Positions 42,688-55,400 of a stretch of DNA of 64,000 bases are shown piece after piece. The notes below the pieces were generated by a model. The model was given only the letters and a program-made list of their open reading frames with translations. It did not search any database and was not told the origin of the DNA. The stretch comes from Macrostomum hystrix (taxonomy: Eukaryota > Platyhelminthes > Macrostomidae), in assembly GCA_950097015.1 (NCBI GenBank), contig CATNEN010000039.1:806001-870000 (forward strand). The letters are read 5' to 3'. Numbering within the stretch: the stretch's first letter is position 1; every line of letters begins with the position of its first letter. The position numbers and the translations under genes are program-made.

Positions 42688-45600
42688 TCACTGGGACCGG
42701 CGCTTCTGGCTGTAATAGCGCCGGCTGTCCCTCGGCACTCCGAGCAGGTCGCACATGTGCATGCACACGAATATGTAGTACGCGTACAGGCCCAGCACCA
42801 GCAGCCCCACCTTCCACACCTGCGAGCTCAGGGCGCGAGGGACCTGCGGCGATAAGGATAAGGGGATATGGGAGATCAAGGATTGGATCACGACTGGGGC
42901 TTCAAGAAAATGGGAAATGAGAGATGGGATCACTGCCAGAAGATTCAATGGAAATGGGAAGTGAGAGATGGGATTATGAAGGGGGGCTTAAAGAAAATGG
43001 GAAGTGAGAGATGGGATTATGAAGGGGGGGTTAAAGAAAATGGGAAGTGAGAGATGGGATTATGAAGGGGGGATTAAAGAAAATGGGAAGTGAGAGATGG
43101 GATTATGAAGGGGGGATTAAATAAAATGGGAAGTGAGTGACTGGATCATGACAGTGGATTCAATGAAATGAAAAGTGAGAGATGGGATCATGAAAATGGG
43201 GATTAAAGAAAATGGGAAGTGAGAGATGGGATCATAATGGGGGATTAAAGGAAACTGAAAGTGAGTGATGGGATCATGACAACGGATTCAATAAAATGGG
43301 AAGTGAGAGATGGGATCATGATGGGGGATTAACGGAAATTGAAAGTGAGTGATGGGATCATGACAACGGATTCAAGGAAGTGGGAAGTGAGAGATGGGAT
43401 CATGATGGGGGATTAAAGGAAATCGAAAGTGAGTGATGGGATCATGACAACGGATTCAAGGAAGTGGGAAGTGAGTGATGGGATCATGACAACGGATTCA
43501 AGGAAGTGGGAAGTGAGTGATGGGATCATGACAACGGATTCAAAGAAGTGGGAAGTGAGTGATGGGATCATGACAACGGATTCAAAGAAGTGGGAAGTGA
43601 GTGATGGGATCATGACAATGGATTCAAGGAAATGGGAAGTGAGTGATGGGATAAATGACTATGGATTGAATAATTTTGATAGGTGCGAGGATTAAGTGAT
43701 TTGAAATGTGAGTAACCAGTAAGTTAAAAAACAATTTTTTTTCTAAGCCAACGTCAAGCAATAAATCGAAATAGCCTAAGAGTGAAAGCGGTTCGGGCCG
43801 AGACTCACAAAGTTCCGATGCACCGTGTAGTAGTTGTCGCAGGTGAGGTAGCTGCACACTGACTGGGACAGCTCACCTAAATTAAAAGCGAATTGCTCAG
43901 AGATTAGTTCGTCAAAGACTACTCCTAGTAGTATCACAGAGGTATGCGGCACACTCACTTTTGATTTCGTCACCCAGCTGACCAGGCGGAGCGCATGAGT
44001 CCAGGGCTTGCTGCAAGTTACAGGCAGATAACAAAACTGTGCTTTCTACTGATAGTATTCTGAACAGCAAATGCATGGGCAGCATCTCACCATGCACTGC
44101 TCCATCAGCGGCAGCATCTGGGCCTCCTTGCACAGCGCCTGGCGCCAATAGTCGAAGGCGTGCGGAAACGACAGGACGCGGCAGCGGAGAAGCCGGCAAG
44201 ATTCGGCCAGGCAGGTCGTGCCGTTCTGCAGTTTGAGCACAGTGAGTCAGATATGAGTCAGGTGTGTAATAAATGAGAGTCAGGTGTGTAATAAATTAGA
44301 GTCAGGTGTGTAATAAATGAGAGTCAGGTGTGTAATAAATGAGAGTCAGGTGTTTAATAACTGAGAGTCAGGCGTGCAATAAATGAGAGTCAGGTGTGTA
44401 ATAAATGAGAGACAGGACGCATGAGTGTTTATCAAGTCAGGTGTGAGTCAGGCACGCCAAGCGGCACTCACCGCCACAGTCTCGGGGTGCCGTTTCTCGT
44501 AGTGCCTCCACAGCGAGGCCTCCCTATAGAAGGACTTGCCGCAGTAGCCGCACTGCCAGTTGCTGGCGCTGTTGGCAAACGTCCGCTTTTCGTTGTCATG
44601 GTAACGGCTGGGCTTTGGCTGAAACAGGCAGCCAGCTGGCATCTCGACGGAATGCCGCTCGTAGATGGGAAGAATGAGCTGCAGATAGGTATTTGGAGAG
44701 GAGTGCAAGTTTAAACAACGAATGGCACAATGGACTGAGTGGGGTGAGCAGATGACTGAGTGGGTGAGCAGATGACTGAGTGGGTGAGCAGATGACTAAG
44801 TGGAGTGAGCAGATGACTGAGTGGGGTGAGCAGATGACTGAGTGGAGTGAGCAGATGACTGAGTGGGGTGAGCAGATGACTGAGTGGGTGAGCAGATGAC
44901 TGAGTGGGTGAGCAGATGACTGAGTGGGGTGAGCAGATGACTGAGTGGAGTGAGCAGATGACTGAGTGGGGTGAGCAGATGACTGAGTGGGGTGAGCAGA
45001 TGACTGAGTGGGGTGAGCAGATGACTGAGTGGGGTGAGCAGATGACTGAGTGGAGTGAGCAGATGACTGAGTGGGGTGAGCAGATGACTGAGTGGGTGAG
45101 CAGATGACTGAGTGGGTGAGCAGATGACTAAGTGGAGTGAGCAGATGACTGAGTGGGGTGAGCAGATGACTGAGTGGGGTGAGCAGATGACTGAGTGGGG
45201 TGAGCAGATGACTGAGTGGGGTGAGCAGATGACTGAGTGGGGTGAGCAGATGACTGAGTGGGTGAGCAGATGACTGAGTGGGTGAGCAGATGACTAAGTG
45301 GAGTGAGCAGATGACTGAGTGGGGTGAGCAGATGACTGAGTGGGGTGAGCAGATGACTGAGAGGGGTGAGCAGATGACTGAGTAGGGTGAGCAGATGACT
45401 GAGTGGGTGAGCAGATGACTGAGTGGGGTGAGCAGATGACTGAGTGGGGTGAGCAGATGACTGAGTGGGGTGAGCAGATGACTGAGTGGGTGAGCAGATG
45501 ACTGATTAGGGTGAGCATATGACTGAGTGGGGTGTGCTCACTCTTTCAATAATGTACAGAGCCTCCTTGGACAGCTGTCGACTGCAATGGCCGCCGTCGA

Positions 45601-45733
45601 CATCGCCGACACTCGCCGAGGCTCGGCTCACTGGCGGCAACGCGGCGAGAATGAGCAGGGCCGCCGGCAGCAGCCGCAGGAATACCGCCAGTTCGAGGCG
45701 CGAAGGCGTGGCAGTGAGGCCCACAGAGGGCGT
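42688..45733 (-). CDS. Membrane-anchored C2H2 zinc-finger protein (N-terminal exon missing)
   Basis: Six exons, 45542-45733, 44472-44678, 44091-44225, 43959-44010, 43809-43876 and 42688-42843, all join in phase to 268 residues. The first begins after TTTTCAG and reads a signal peptide (AVFLRLLPAALLILAALPPV), then HCSRQLSKEALYIIER. The second has LILPIYERHSVEMPAGCLF and a single C2H2 finger, CGYCGKSFYREASLWRHYEK plus RH. The third holds TTCLAESCRLLRCRV. Later exons add paired cysteines (EQCM, DSCAPP, VCSYLTC). The last exon has a membrane helix (VGLLVLGLYAYYIFVCMHMC) and ends SQKRRSQ. From memory this layout (signal, lone C2H2, CLA-x-C motif, C-terminal helix) matches a widely conserved but uncharacterised eukaryotic family. 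A lumenal C2H2 finger would be unusual. The initiating exon was not found. Confidence 0.85.
42870..43660. repeat. Minisatellite in the last intron of the C2H2 membrane gene
   Basis: Units of about 40-45 bp contain gtgagtgatgggatcatgac and ggattcaaggaagtgggaa, with left-hand copies of a diverged type (attatgaaggggggatt). They fill most of the 965-bp intron. On the plus strand each unit contains GTGAGTGA, but the gene reads the other strand. Confidence 0.93.
44240..44420. repeat. 20-bp minisatellite, intron of the C2H2 membrane gene
   Basis: About nine copies of gagtcaggtgtgtaataaat occupy most of the 246-bp intron. Confidence 0.92.
44735..45530. repeat. 20/21-bp minisatellite, about 38 copies, intron of the C2H2 membrane gene
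   Basis: The unit is gatgactgagtggggtgagc plus one base, with 20-bp variants (gagtgggtgagca). On the gene strand the array starts at the donor itself: GTGAGCACACCCCACTCAG is already a unit-like sequence. Each unit contains CCCCACTCAG, an acceptor-like motif. A block of variants recurs about 170 bp apart (aagtggagtgagc at about 44800, 45130 and 45295). Confidence 0.95.
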
Positions 45734-46654
45734 CTGAAAATGTGAATCTAGAATGCGTCATCACTGTGTCTGGTAGCCAGTGGCTGAAGCCAGCTGCTGT
45801 CCCTATCAGCTACTCATAGTAGCACCATGTGCAACAGAAATACTGCCTGCCTTCTGTTCAGAATTAAGACAAATAATCAACTCAAAACTAACCGGCCTTC
45901 TTAATCGTAAGGTCACAGTAAATGCAGTAAAATAGCAAAATGATATCCTAATTAGTTTTATTTTCATTATTATTTATTTTATTGTATATTAATAATGAAA
46001 GCGAAAAAGACAAAACAGCGACATGGAAACTATGAGCAAGCTCAGAGCAGTACACATACGAGTACAGTACACAAAAGTCATGCAAAGCAGGCAAAAATGC
46101 AAAAATGTCATGTAAAAATAAACTGAGCATCAGTTTGAGAATGCTGACTGAGATTGAAATATGAGAGAATGCTTGAGGATTGAGTCGAAAATGCTGGACA
46201 CTCACTGCCGAATATGTACAAAAAAACTAATTTACGAATATGATACTACTTATTAGCCATCAGTAGCACCGTAAGTTTATTTCTTGATAAATTTGCACAA
46301 AAGTAAAAAATACAGTAAAAAAACAAAAGAAAACAAATTTGGTCCTCTAATCAAATCGATTGCGGAGCAAATCGATCAGAAAAATTGGCACAGCACAACG
46401 GGCACATCTGTACACCGGTGGTGCAGCGAACTTAGAAGCCTACAGGGCAGGTGCATTCGTATCGACTGCACATTGTAAATAGATTCCCCAAGGAAAATAA
46501 GACCACAGTGTTACGAGCGTAACGTGTGCTTATTAACAGTAGTAATAGTAAACCTGGCATTTTTAAACGGTCAAACAAACCTAGCACGCAGTTTTAGTCA
46601 TTTGAGCATATGCGAGCTGAGCACCTCTTCATATCTTATTTCCCATGGAGCGAA
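45734..46654. other. Stretch upstream of the C2H2 membrane gene
   Basis: The missing initiator exon should lie here or further right on the minus strand, but no ATG exon with a matching donor was convincing. A 64-codon plus-strand frame (46284-46478) is not supported. Confidence 0.35.
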
Positions 46655-46890
46655 ACCTAACTGGCATTCCCTGATGCGAATCCTCCAGGAACCGCTGGCA
46701 TAAACTGGTCCATCACTAACTGGCATTCCCTGATGCGAATCCTCCAGGAACCGCTGGCATAAACTGGTCCATCACTAACTGGCATTCCCTGATGCGAATC
46801 CTCCAGGAACCGCTGGCATAAACTGGTCCATCACTAACTGGCATTCCCTGATGCGAAACCTTCAGGAACCGCTGGCATAAACTGGTCCAT
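46655..46890. repeat. 59-bp tandem repeat, four copies
   Basis: Four copies contain ctggcattccctgatgcgaa and ccgctggcataaactggtcc. The first three are essentially identical; the last has aaccttcagg instead of atcctccagg. Confidence 0.95.
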
Positions 46891-47189
46891 CTGCAATTGT
46901 CTACTTCAGCCCCAATGCTGAGACTGTTTTAATTCAGAACGAAGACAAAGTCTGCCGGCGCTGGTTGCCAAGGACAACTGCGGGTCGGCCGGTTAGCCTA
47001 GCAGGGTGTGTATTTGCTGCAGCAATGGAGTCTGGCAACACAACTTGCGGATAGCGTATGGGAAACAACAATGCGAACATAAAGCAGGTGCTAAGTGCAA
47101 CAGATGGTTGCTCGAGTGGGCTGACAACACCTTGTGACAATTTTCTCCGTGAAAATATTAGGCGCCTAATTTTTATGAAGAGATCTTCC

Positions 47190-48945
47190 CCAGTCATATC
47201 CCCTGTCCTCCTAAAGACCCCAGTCATATCCCCAGTCCTCCTAAAGACACCCAGTCATATCCCCAGTCCTCCTAAAGACACCCAGTCATATCCCCAGTCC
47301 TCCTAAAGACACCCAGTCATATCCCCAGTCCTCCTAAAGACCCCAGTCATATCCCCAGTCCTCCTATAGACACTCAGTCATATCCCCAGTCCTGCTAAAG
47401 ACCCCAGTCATATCCCCAGTCCTCCTAAAGACCCCAGTCATATCCCCAGTCCTGCTAAAGACCCCAGTCATATCCCCAGTCCTCCTAAAGACCCCAGTCA
47501 TATCCCCAGTCCTCCTATAGACACCCAGTCATATCCCCAGTCCTCCTATAGACACCCAGTTATATCCCCAGTCCTCCTATAGACACCCAGTCATATCCCA
47601 GTCCTCCTATAGACACCCAGTTATATCCCCAGTCCTCCTATAGACACCCAGTTATATCCCCAGTCCTCCTATAGACACCCAGTCATATCCCAGTCCTCCT
47701 ATAGACACCCAGTTATATCCCCAGTCCTCCTATAGACACCCAGTCATATCCCCAGTCCTGCTAAAGACCCCAGTCATATCCCCAGTCCTCCTAAAGACCC
47801 CAGTCATATCCCCAGTCCTCCTATAGACACCCAGTCATATCCCCAGTCCTCCTATAGACACCCAGTCATATCCCCAGTCCTCCTATAGACACCCAGTTAT
47901 ATCCCCAGTCCTCCTATAGACACCCAGTCATATCCCAGTCCTCCTATAGACACCCAGTTATATCCCCAGTCCTCCTATAGACACCCAGTCATATCCCAGT
48001 CCTCCTATAGACACCCAGTTATATCCCCAGTCCTCCTATAGACACCCAGTCATATCCCCAGTCCTGCTAAAGACCCCAGTCATATCCCCAGTCCTCCTAA
48101 AGACCCCAGTCATATCCCCAGTCCTCCTATAGACACCCAGTCATATCCCCAGTCCTCCTATAGACACCCAGTTATATCCCCAGTCCTCCTATAGACACCC
48201 AGTCATATCCCAGTCCTCCTATAGACACCCAGTTATATCCCCAGTCCTCCTATAGACACCCAGTTATATCCCCAGTCCTCCTATAGACACCCAGTCATAT
48301 CCCAGTCCTCCTATAGACACCCAGTCATATCCCCAGTCCTCCTATAGACACCCAGTCATATCCCAGTCCTCCTATAGACACCCAGTTATATCCCTAGTCC
48401 TCCTATAGACACCCAGTCATATCCCCAGTCCTCCTATAGACACCCAGTCATATCCCAGTCCTCCTATAGACACCCAGTCATATCCCCAGTCCTCCTATAG
48501 ACACCCAGTCATATCCCAGTCCTCCTATAGACACCCAGTCATATCCCAGTCCTCCTATAGACACCCAGTTATATCCCCAGTCCTCCTATAGACACCCAGT
48601 TATATCCCCAGTCCTCCTATAGACACCCAGTCATATCCCAGTCCTCCTATAGACACCCAGTTATATCCCCAGTCCTCCTATAGACACCCAGTTATATCCC
48701 CAGTCCTCCTATAGACACCCAGTCATATCCCAGTCCTCCTATAGACACCCAGTTATATCCCCAGTCCTCCTATAGACACCCAGTTATATCCCCAGTCCTC
48801 CTATAGACACCCAGTCATATCCCAGTCCTCCTATAGACACCCAGTTATATCCCCAGTCCTCCTATAGACACCCAGTTATATCCCCAGTCCTCCTATAGAT
48901 ACCCAGTCATATCCCCAGTCCTTCTAAAGACCTCAGTCATATCCC
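47190..48945. repeat. 30-31-bp minisatellite, about 58 copies, intergenic
   Basis: The unit begins cagtcatatccccagtcctc and ends ctatagacacc or ctaaagacc; cagttatatcc and atatcccag variants occur throughout. Long runs in the same variant order recur (for example around 47740-48060 and 48050-48260). This is one of the largest arrays in the window. Confidence 0.96.
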
Positions 48946-49406
48946 TAGTCTCTTAAATGGCTGAAAGGCATAATTTTTCAACTATTGATTGCTGTTCAGA
49001 AGAGGTAAAGAACAAAAGAAGATCAGCTGCAGGAGGCTGTACAAGAGAGCAAAGTGACAGACTAAAGTGATTGGGAATACACATTCCTGGGGATTTAGAG
49101 AAGCTCAGCCGAAGCTCGCGCGGATGCCTAGTCACACAGGTAAAACACTTGGATTACACTGTGCGACCGATTTGCACAATTGCACAATTTCGTAGTTAAA
49201 AAATTGACGAAACAGACAGCCGCTAGAGGGGCAGTTAGAAAAAGCGACACAGGCTCGGGGCGAAGCATGAAGAACTCTACATTTTTTAGTTTCTATTAAT
49301 TGACAAGCTAAGAATACAATGAGAAGGATAATCAGCTCGGACGTGCGCCTAATATGAAGAAAACTTAAACGAGAATATCTTCTTCCAGGCCAATGTCTGG
49401 CAGAAC
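48946..49406. other. Presumed NFI 3' UTR and spacer
   Basis: No open frame or repeat is supported in this stretch downstream of the NFI stop codon. Confidence 0.4.
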
Positions 49407-52400
49407 TCAGGCGGAGGCACCGGCCGAAGCGGCCGCCCCGGACTTCGTTGGTGTAACGCCGGCCGACTGCGTGTTGTTGTTGTCGCAGTCAATTCCAACC
49501 CGCTCATCGGCGTCGCCGCGACCGTCACCTTCAGCGTCAGCGTCGCCGTCAAGACCGCCGGCACCACCGCCACCGCCGCCGATGCTGCCGGAGCTGAGGT
49601 TCAGCGGCCAGGTTGGGGTGGCACCCGGAGTGGCGCGGAAGATGTGCTCAAAGTGGTCCATTGCCAGGCCGCCGGATCCGACGCCGCGAGATCGCCGACC
49701 TGCCGTTCCGTCGCCGCCACCGAAGCCGATACCGCTGCCGCCGCCAGCGATGCTCTGCATCTCAAGGATCATTTTGATGGCCGTCGGCGTGTCGTTGCGC
49801 GCCACCGCTGCGGCGGCTGCAGCAGCTGCGGCTGCAGCGGCGGCGGAGCCAAGCATCGGGCTGCTGCTGGGTGCCATAATGGGCGTCGACCGAGCCGCGG
49901 CGACAACAGCAGCTGCGGCCGCCTGCATCGCCGCCTGGGGATCAAAGCAGCCTGAGAGGATCGGCCTAAAGAAGTCCGCTGCCGTGGCAGCCGACGCTGA
50001 CGTTACCGACGAAGCTAACAGCGCTGTCGAGGATAATGAAGATGAAGACGACGTTGAAGCTGACGCAGAAGACGTCGATGCCCCCGCGACGTTGACATCG
50101 CGCTCTTTCAGCGTGCCATCGGCACCGGCGACTAGAGGCTTCGGCCGCGTCAGCGGAGGGGGCATCGACATGGAGGCGGCGGCAGCAGCAGCAGCGGCCG
50201 CAGCTGCGGCAGACATGCCGGCATGATAGTGGGATGATGGGGGGTGCGGGAAGCCGTGCCCGTGAAAACCATTTGCAGCGGCGCAGAGGTCGGGCGGCAA
50301 AGGCTGGAATGAAGACGAGTTGGGGGCCCGTGAGAAACAAGCAAGACAACCGTGACTACTAGATGGAGTAACTACTGAGACCGTCTTTCAGATAAGAAAA
50401 AAATCTCAATGATCCCAGAACAAAGGAAAAGCACTAACACTGCGACAATAGGGCGAGTTTCTTAGACTGTTGTAAAACATGGCCACTGCCTGTAGGGAGT
50501 TCATGCGCTGCTGCTGCTGCAGCTGCTGCTGATGCTGATGGTGCTGCAGCAGGTTGCGCGATCCCGGATGCTGATTGCCGGCGGTGATCTCCGCAACTTC
50601 GTCTTCTGTGAGGCTGCGGTTTAGCACAGACGTGGCAGGCGCTGCCGTCAGGGCTTGACTGGCAGCAGTGGCTGCCGCTGAAATCGTGGATTCACTGAAA
50701 GCACCACCGTCGACAGCATCAGCGCCGGATCCAGCGGCAGGCAGCGGAGGAGTCACACCTTTGAGGCTCGCTGCACTGGTATCTCCGCTAGTTGCGTCAT
50801 CGCCAGTTGCGTCATCGGATGTGGCCTCATCCGTGGCGTCGGCGTCGGAGCAGCGCAGCGGGGCGCGGTCAAAGCGCCGGTTGGTCGGCTGCCGATGCGA
50901 GGCGGCGTCGCCAGTCGAAGCGCCCCGCTCATCGGCATCTGCTGGCAAGCAACGGTTTTTGAAAATGCATGAACTTCTGTTTGAAAAAGAGACAGTAAAT
51001 AAATGTGTGCCCATTGGGATCTGGACGACTTCACCTACCTAACTCGAGCTGAGCGTTGGTACCTGCGGTCTCAGCCGTGACCCTATAGTCTCGGTCCTTG
51101 TCGTCTCCTTTCTCATCAGCTTCTCCGCCGCTCACTGGTCGGCGGCGCTTCTTAGGCGGCATCAGCGCCGAGCCGCCGCCGCTACTGCCGCCGTCGCTGT
51201 CCGTTGACGACACCGACACCGTGCGACGCTTGCCGGTGCTGCCGACGCCATCGGCTGGCACTCCGGGTTCGCCAGTCGCCACCGCTGTTCCACCGGAGCT
51301 AAAATAAGATGAAGCGTGGCTGGCAGAGTTCGGCGAGGCCACTTCGGACTTGCACCGCTGCTGCTGATGCTGCCGATAAGGCGGCTGCAGCAGCTGCTGC
51401 TGCGGAAATGCTAGCGGACGCTGCAGTGGCGGCTGTGGAAGTGGTTGCGGCGGCAGTGACTGCGAAGGCGGCTGCGGCTGCCAGTAGCTGGTGTCAACCA
51501 TGGCGCCGCCGCCGGATCGGGCCCGGCAGAGACTGTCGTAGGCGGCCAGCGTGTCTGGATAGTTCTCTTTGACAAAGGTCAGGTCGTCAGATGACAGCTG
51601 GTAGCGGTCGAGCAGCACCGGGGGCAGCTCCATGTGCTCTGGAGGGCGGCATCGAAATCAATGAGCAGATGTGAGCACAACTCACTCGGATTGATAAATG
51701 AAAATTTCCTAATAATGACGAGAAATCTTGACTTCTGTCTCGACTCTTTGGTTCAATGACACTCGGCGCTTAATGGCGGGCCGCCACAGAGGCCCCATTA
51801 GACCGCGTCAAGTGTCAGGTGTGCGCGTGGCACCAGCGAGGCGGCGCAGGGGCAAAATAAAGAATCTAACTCCGAAATGTGTGGCAACAATGGAGAAATT
51901 CCCAATAACAATCTCGATAATGCGGCCCGGCTCAAATTGCCAGGCTTTCAACCAGCCGCACAGTGGGCTGCGGTGCTCCCGGGGCGCTATCGAGCGCTGG
52001 GTGAAGCCCTCCAAGAGTTCGGCAGGGCTAGAGGCGAACAGCAATTAGCATCTGTCCGGGCCGGCTCACAGTCAGTCCTGATCCGAATATGCATCGCGTG
52101 CGCTCAAAGAGGAAGTCGAGAGAGGCGAGGGTTACGAAGGGTTAAGAGGCGGGCTCGCGAGGCTGCATTGTTCGCCAAAAGAAAAGAGAATAGGAGCGAG
52201 CCACGCGTGGCGCCACCAACGCTTTCGCCTCACTCAAGTTCAGTAAGCTGGAAGCCATCGAGGAAACATCAGTCAGCGGCCTCTGCCCAGTCCTCCTGGG
52301 TCCTGGCCTTATTATCATTATTGCCATTGCATGCGAAAGTCGCTGACCCTCCTGTGCGTGCCCAGCTCCTCCCCCAGCAATGCTCCCAGTCTAGGGGATT

Positions 52401-55400
52401 CCTATTGTATTGTTTGAGGCACAAACGAAACTGTTGTAGGCAAGTGGGGCAGATTGACGGTTGCCAAAAGCACCGAATCCCTCTCTGCCCTGTCAACAAG
52501 CTGTCATTAGAGAGCAGCGGTGGAGACGGCGCCACCGGGCCGAGGGATATTTGGCCGCTTGTTCGGGCAGCACGGCCCACTGTCATTGGCCGCTTCAGAG
52601 GCCGCCTCCTCGTCCCCTATTTCCCTTCCCCTCGCTTCACCCGCCCCTCCCCGGCCCCATTAAGCCCGGGCGAAGAAAGGCTTTCGGGGCCACGCCCCCA
52701 CCATCAGCGGGCGCAAGCGCAACAAACGGGGCTGGGCCAACAACCTCCTGAAACGGCTTGGCCGCCGCCGCATGCCAGGCAGGCAACAAAGCCGCTGAGA
52801 ATGAACAAAGGGAATAAACCGATGCTGTCGAGGGAGGTCAATGGGAAAAGAGCGCAGCCTAATTAAGGGAGAAACGGCCTATGTCCAGACTTCCGCATAC
52901 CAAACTCGAACTGCCAGATCCTCAGGCAAGCCCCGCTTTCATCACGGCTACCAAAATGCAGCGAGGACTTCGCGAATCAGTGCGCAATCGGATCGGACAG
53001 AATGAGGGCCAGGCTGGTCCTTCCGATGTGAGCTACGGCTCGATCGAGTCCCAACGCGCCATTTGAAATCCACGAACCTAATGAAAATTCTCGCGCTCTT
53101 CTCAGCTTCCAAATCCCATCAGGACTCCAATGGATGGCGCGCGAATGGGAGAAGCTGGGATAATCTCCCCCAGGTGATGGGAAGGGGCGGGGCCGGGTGC
53201 AGCTTAGGCAGGCGGGGATTACCTAATAGGCTTGGCGATGGGATAAAAACGCGAGCTCGATGAAGAAGAGCCCGCGGAGCCCTGAGTTGGGCTGAGTTGG
53301 GCGAGACGAATTTTCGAGAATTTGGATGAAGGCGGGCGAGGAGGCCTAAGGAAGGCGGCAGCAAAGTCACAAAGTCAAATCCCTTACTTAAGTTGTCCCA
53401 TTAAAAATCGGGAGTTGGAGCAGGGCATGTTGGGCGATCGAGGCGAGCCGTTTGCGTGCTTCGCCACCGGCATGAGGGGCGCGGGTGTGGGGGCAGGGCA
53501 GGAATTAGCGTCATGAAGGGCGCGCAGTGACGACTGGGAGGTGTCAAAAGCTGCCGGAGAAGCCCGCGGGGAACTGCCAGCAGGGCGGAGAGTGTAGGGC
53601 AGGCTCGAATTCGCATCGCCAGCCATGGACGAGCAGCCAGAAGGACTGACTGAGCGAGTCAAACAGGCGGAACCTGAGTGCTAATGAAATGATAAAAGCA
53701 AAAGCAGAATGGAGATCAGGATTCGGTAGAGACGTTGGCGCGGGAGAGTTGAATAGGGAAAATAGACGCAAAGTAATGTTTTCCTGTTTCAAATTATGAA
53801 AAAGGATCAAAGAAGCAACTCTCGGCCGGATGAGTGGCAATAATTAGGCCCAACTGATTACAGTGCTATGGGCTGTTCGGCCCGCTGTCGCACAGGTAGT
53901 TCTGCCCACAGCGCCCAACGGCAGCAGCTTAGCGCAGCCCGCTCATCGCCCGAATCCAAGATTCCCGCCGGAGCGAAGGATCGATCCACAAAGTTATATC
54001 AGCTAAATGGAATGGAAAGCTCCTCTTTAATCCCGTGATTAGGAGTGGGATTAATAACGACTTCTGCCCGCCCCGTCAGGCACGCGTCGCGACTGCAGCG
54101 GATCAATTAGCCGGATTGGGAACAAGCTCCCAGCGGCCGGGGGCGGCGCCGGAAATGATAGAAGAGCAGCTGGAGCACACCGCTTGCTGCCTGTCGCCTG
54201 CGCCCGGTTGATTGGATCATTAGAAACGTTCATTTCGCAAGCTGATAAAGTGTCGGTTAGAGGAACGCAAGTTCAGCTGCCACAGTCTGGCCTCTCGCCG
54301 ATTCCCGGAGAAAAGAGAAGCCATTGTCTTCTTATGTTTCATATGATCATCTCCTATATCTTCCTGATCGATCTGTTGGATTCTCATTTTAGCCGTAAAA
54401 GTTAAGCATGCTGACACAAGGCTTAGCTTCTCATATCTAGTTTGTTTGTTTTTCGAATTGCCTGTGTCGGTTCAGTTTACGAAGAAATTTTCTGGAGTCA
54501 CTCCGATACTGCTGCTCATTCTTCGTTGAACTAATAGGAGCCGCAGAGCAAGCAGACCACCTACAGGTAGCAATTCGTAAAACTTTTTCATTCCCAACCA
54601 AACGTTAACGAAGTTAACGTTCATCATATTTTAATATTAAAATTGAATCGCTACACACACCTGGGAATAAGCAGCCAAATGAAAGGCGATAAGGAATAAT
54701 AATCATAATCATAAATGGGAAAGTAGCGAATACCCAGTGGCAGGAGTGGAGCAATAAAACTGGGATAAAAAATACAAGAAGACAAGAACACCAGCCGATC
54801 TTCAGGGCAAGGCAAAGACCAGTGTGCGTGCGGCACCCCAAAAGCCGACAAGCGAGTCGAGGCGGAGGCAGGCATAGAAAAGTGCCGACAGCTGGCCAAG
54901 GTAGAAAAAAGTTGCGCTCTAAAAAAGCAGCCCAGCTTATCCGCCCAGATCCTGCTCAGAGCTAATTATCCGGCAGAGTTGATGAGAGAAGCAAAGACTA
55001 TTCGAGAAAAAAAGCACGCCGCAATGACAAGGCAGTGAGAGAGCTGGCGCGCCCAGAAGGCTCGCGGGATAAAAAAGCGCAGTCGAACAAGAAAAAGTTG
55101 GATACACCAGCGGGCCGGGAAAAGCTCAAAGGGGATCTGCAGCAGCGCTAGGATGGACCTCTACTTTTGACAATTCCATGAAACAGCAGCAGCGGTATCA
55201 GCGCCCACCATGCAAGATGGCTAAACGAATTCGATTAGCTCCAGCTGAGCCGCTGTTGGCTTTCTCCGCCGCCGCAGCCTCTTCATCTTGCGCTACGTTT
55301 CCCCTTTCATCCTAAACTTCGCACGGGTTGAATTTGTATCGAAATAGAAAGCAGAAACAGCAGCGGCCAGGCAGACAAAGCCATCACTGAGAAACAGGAC

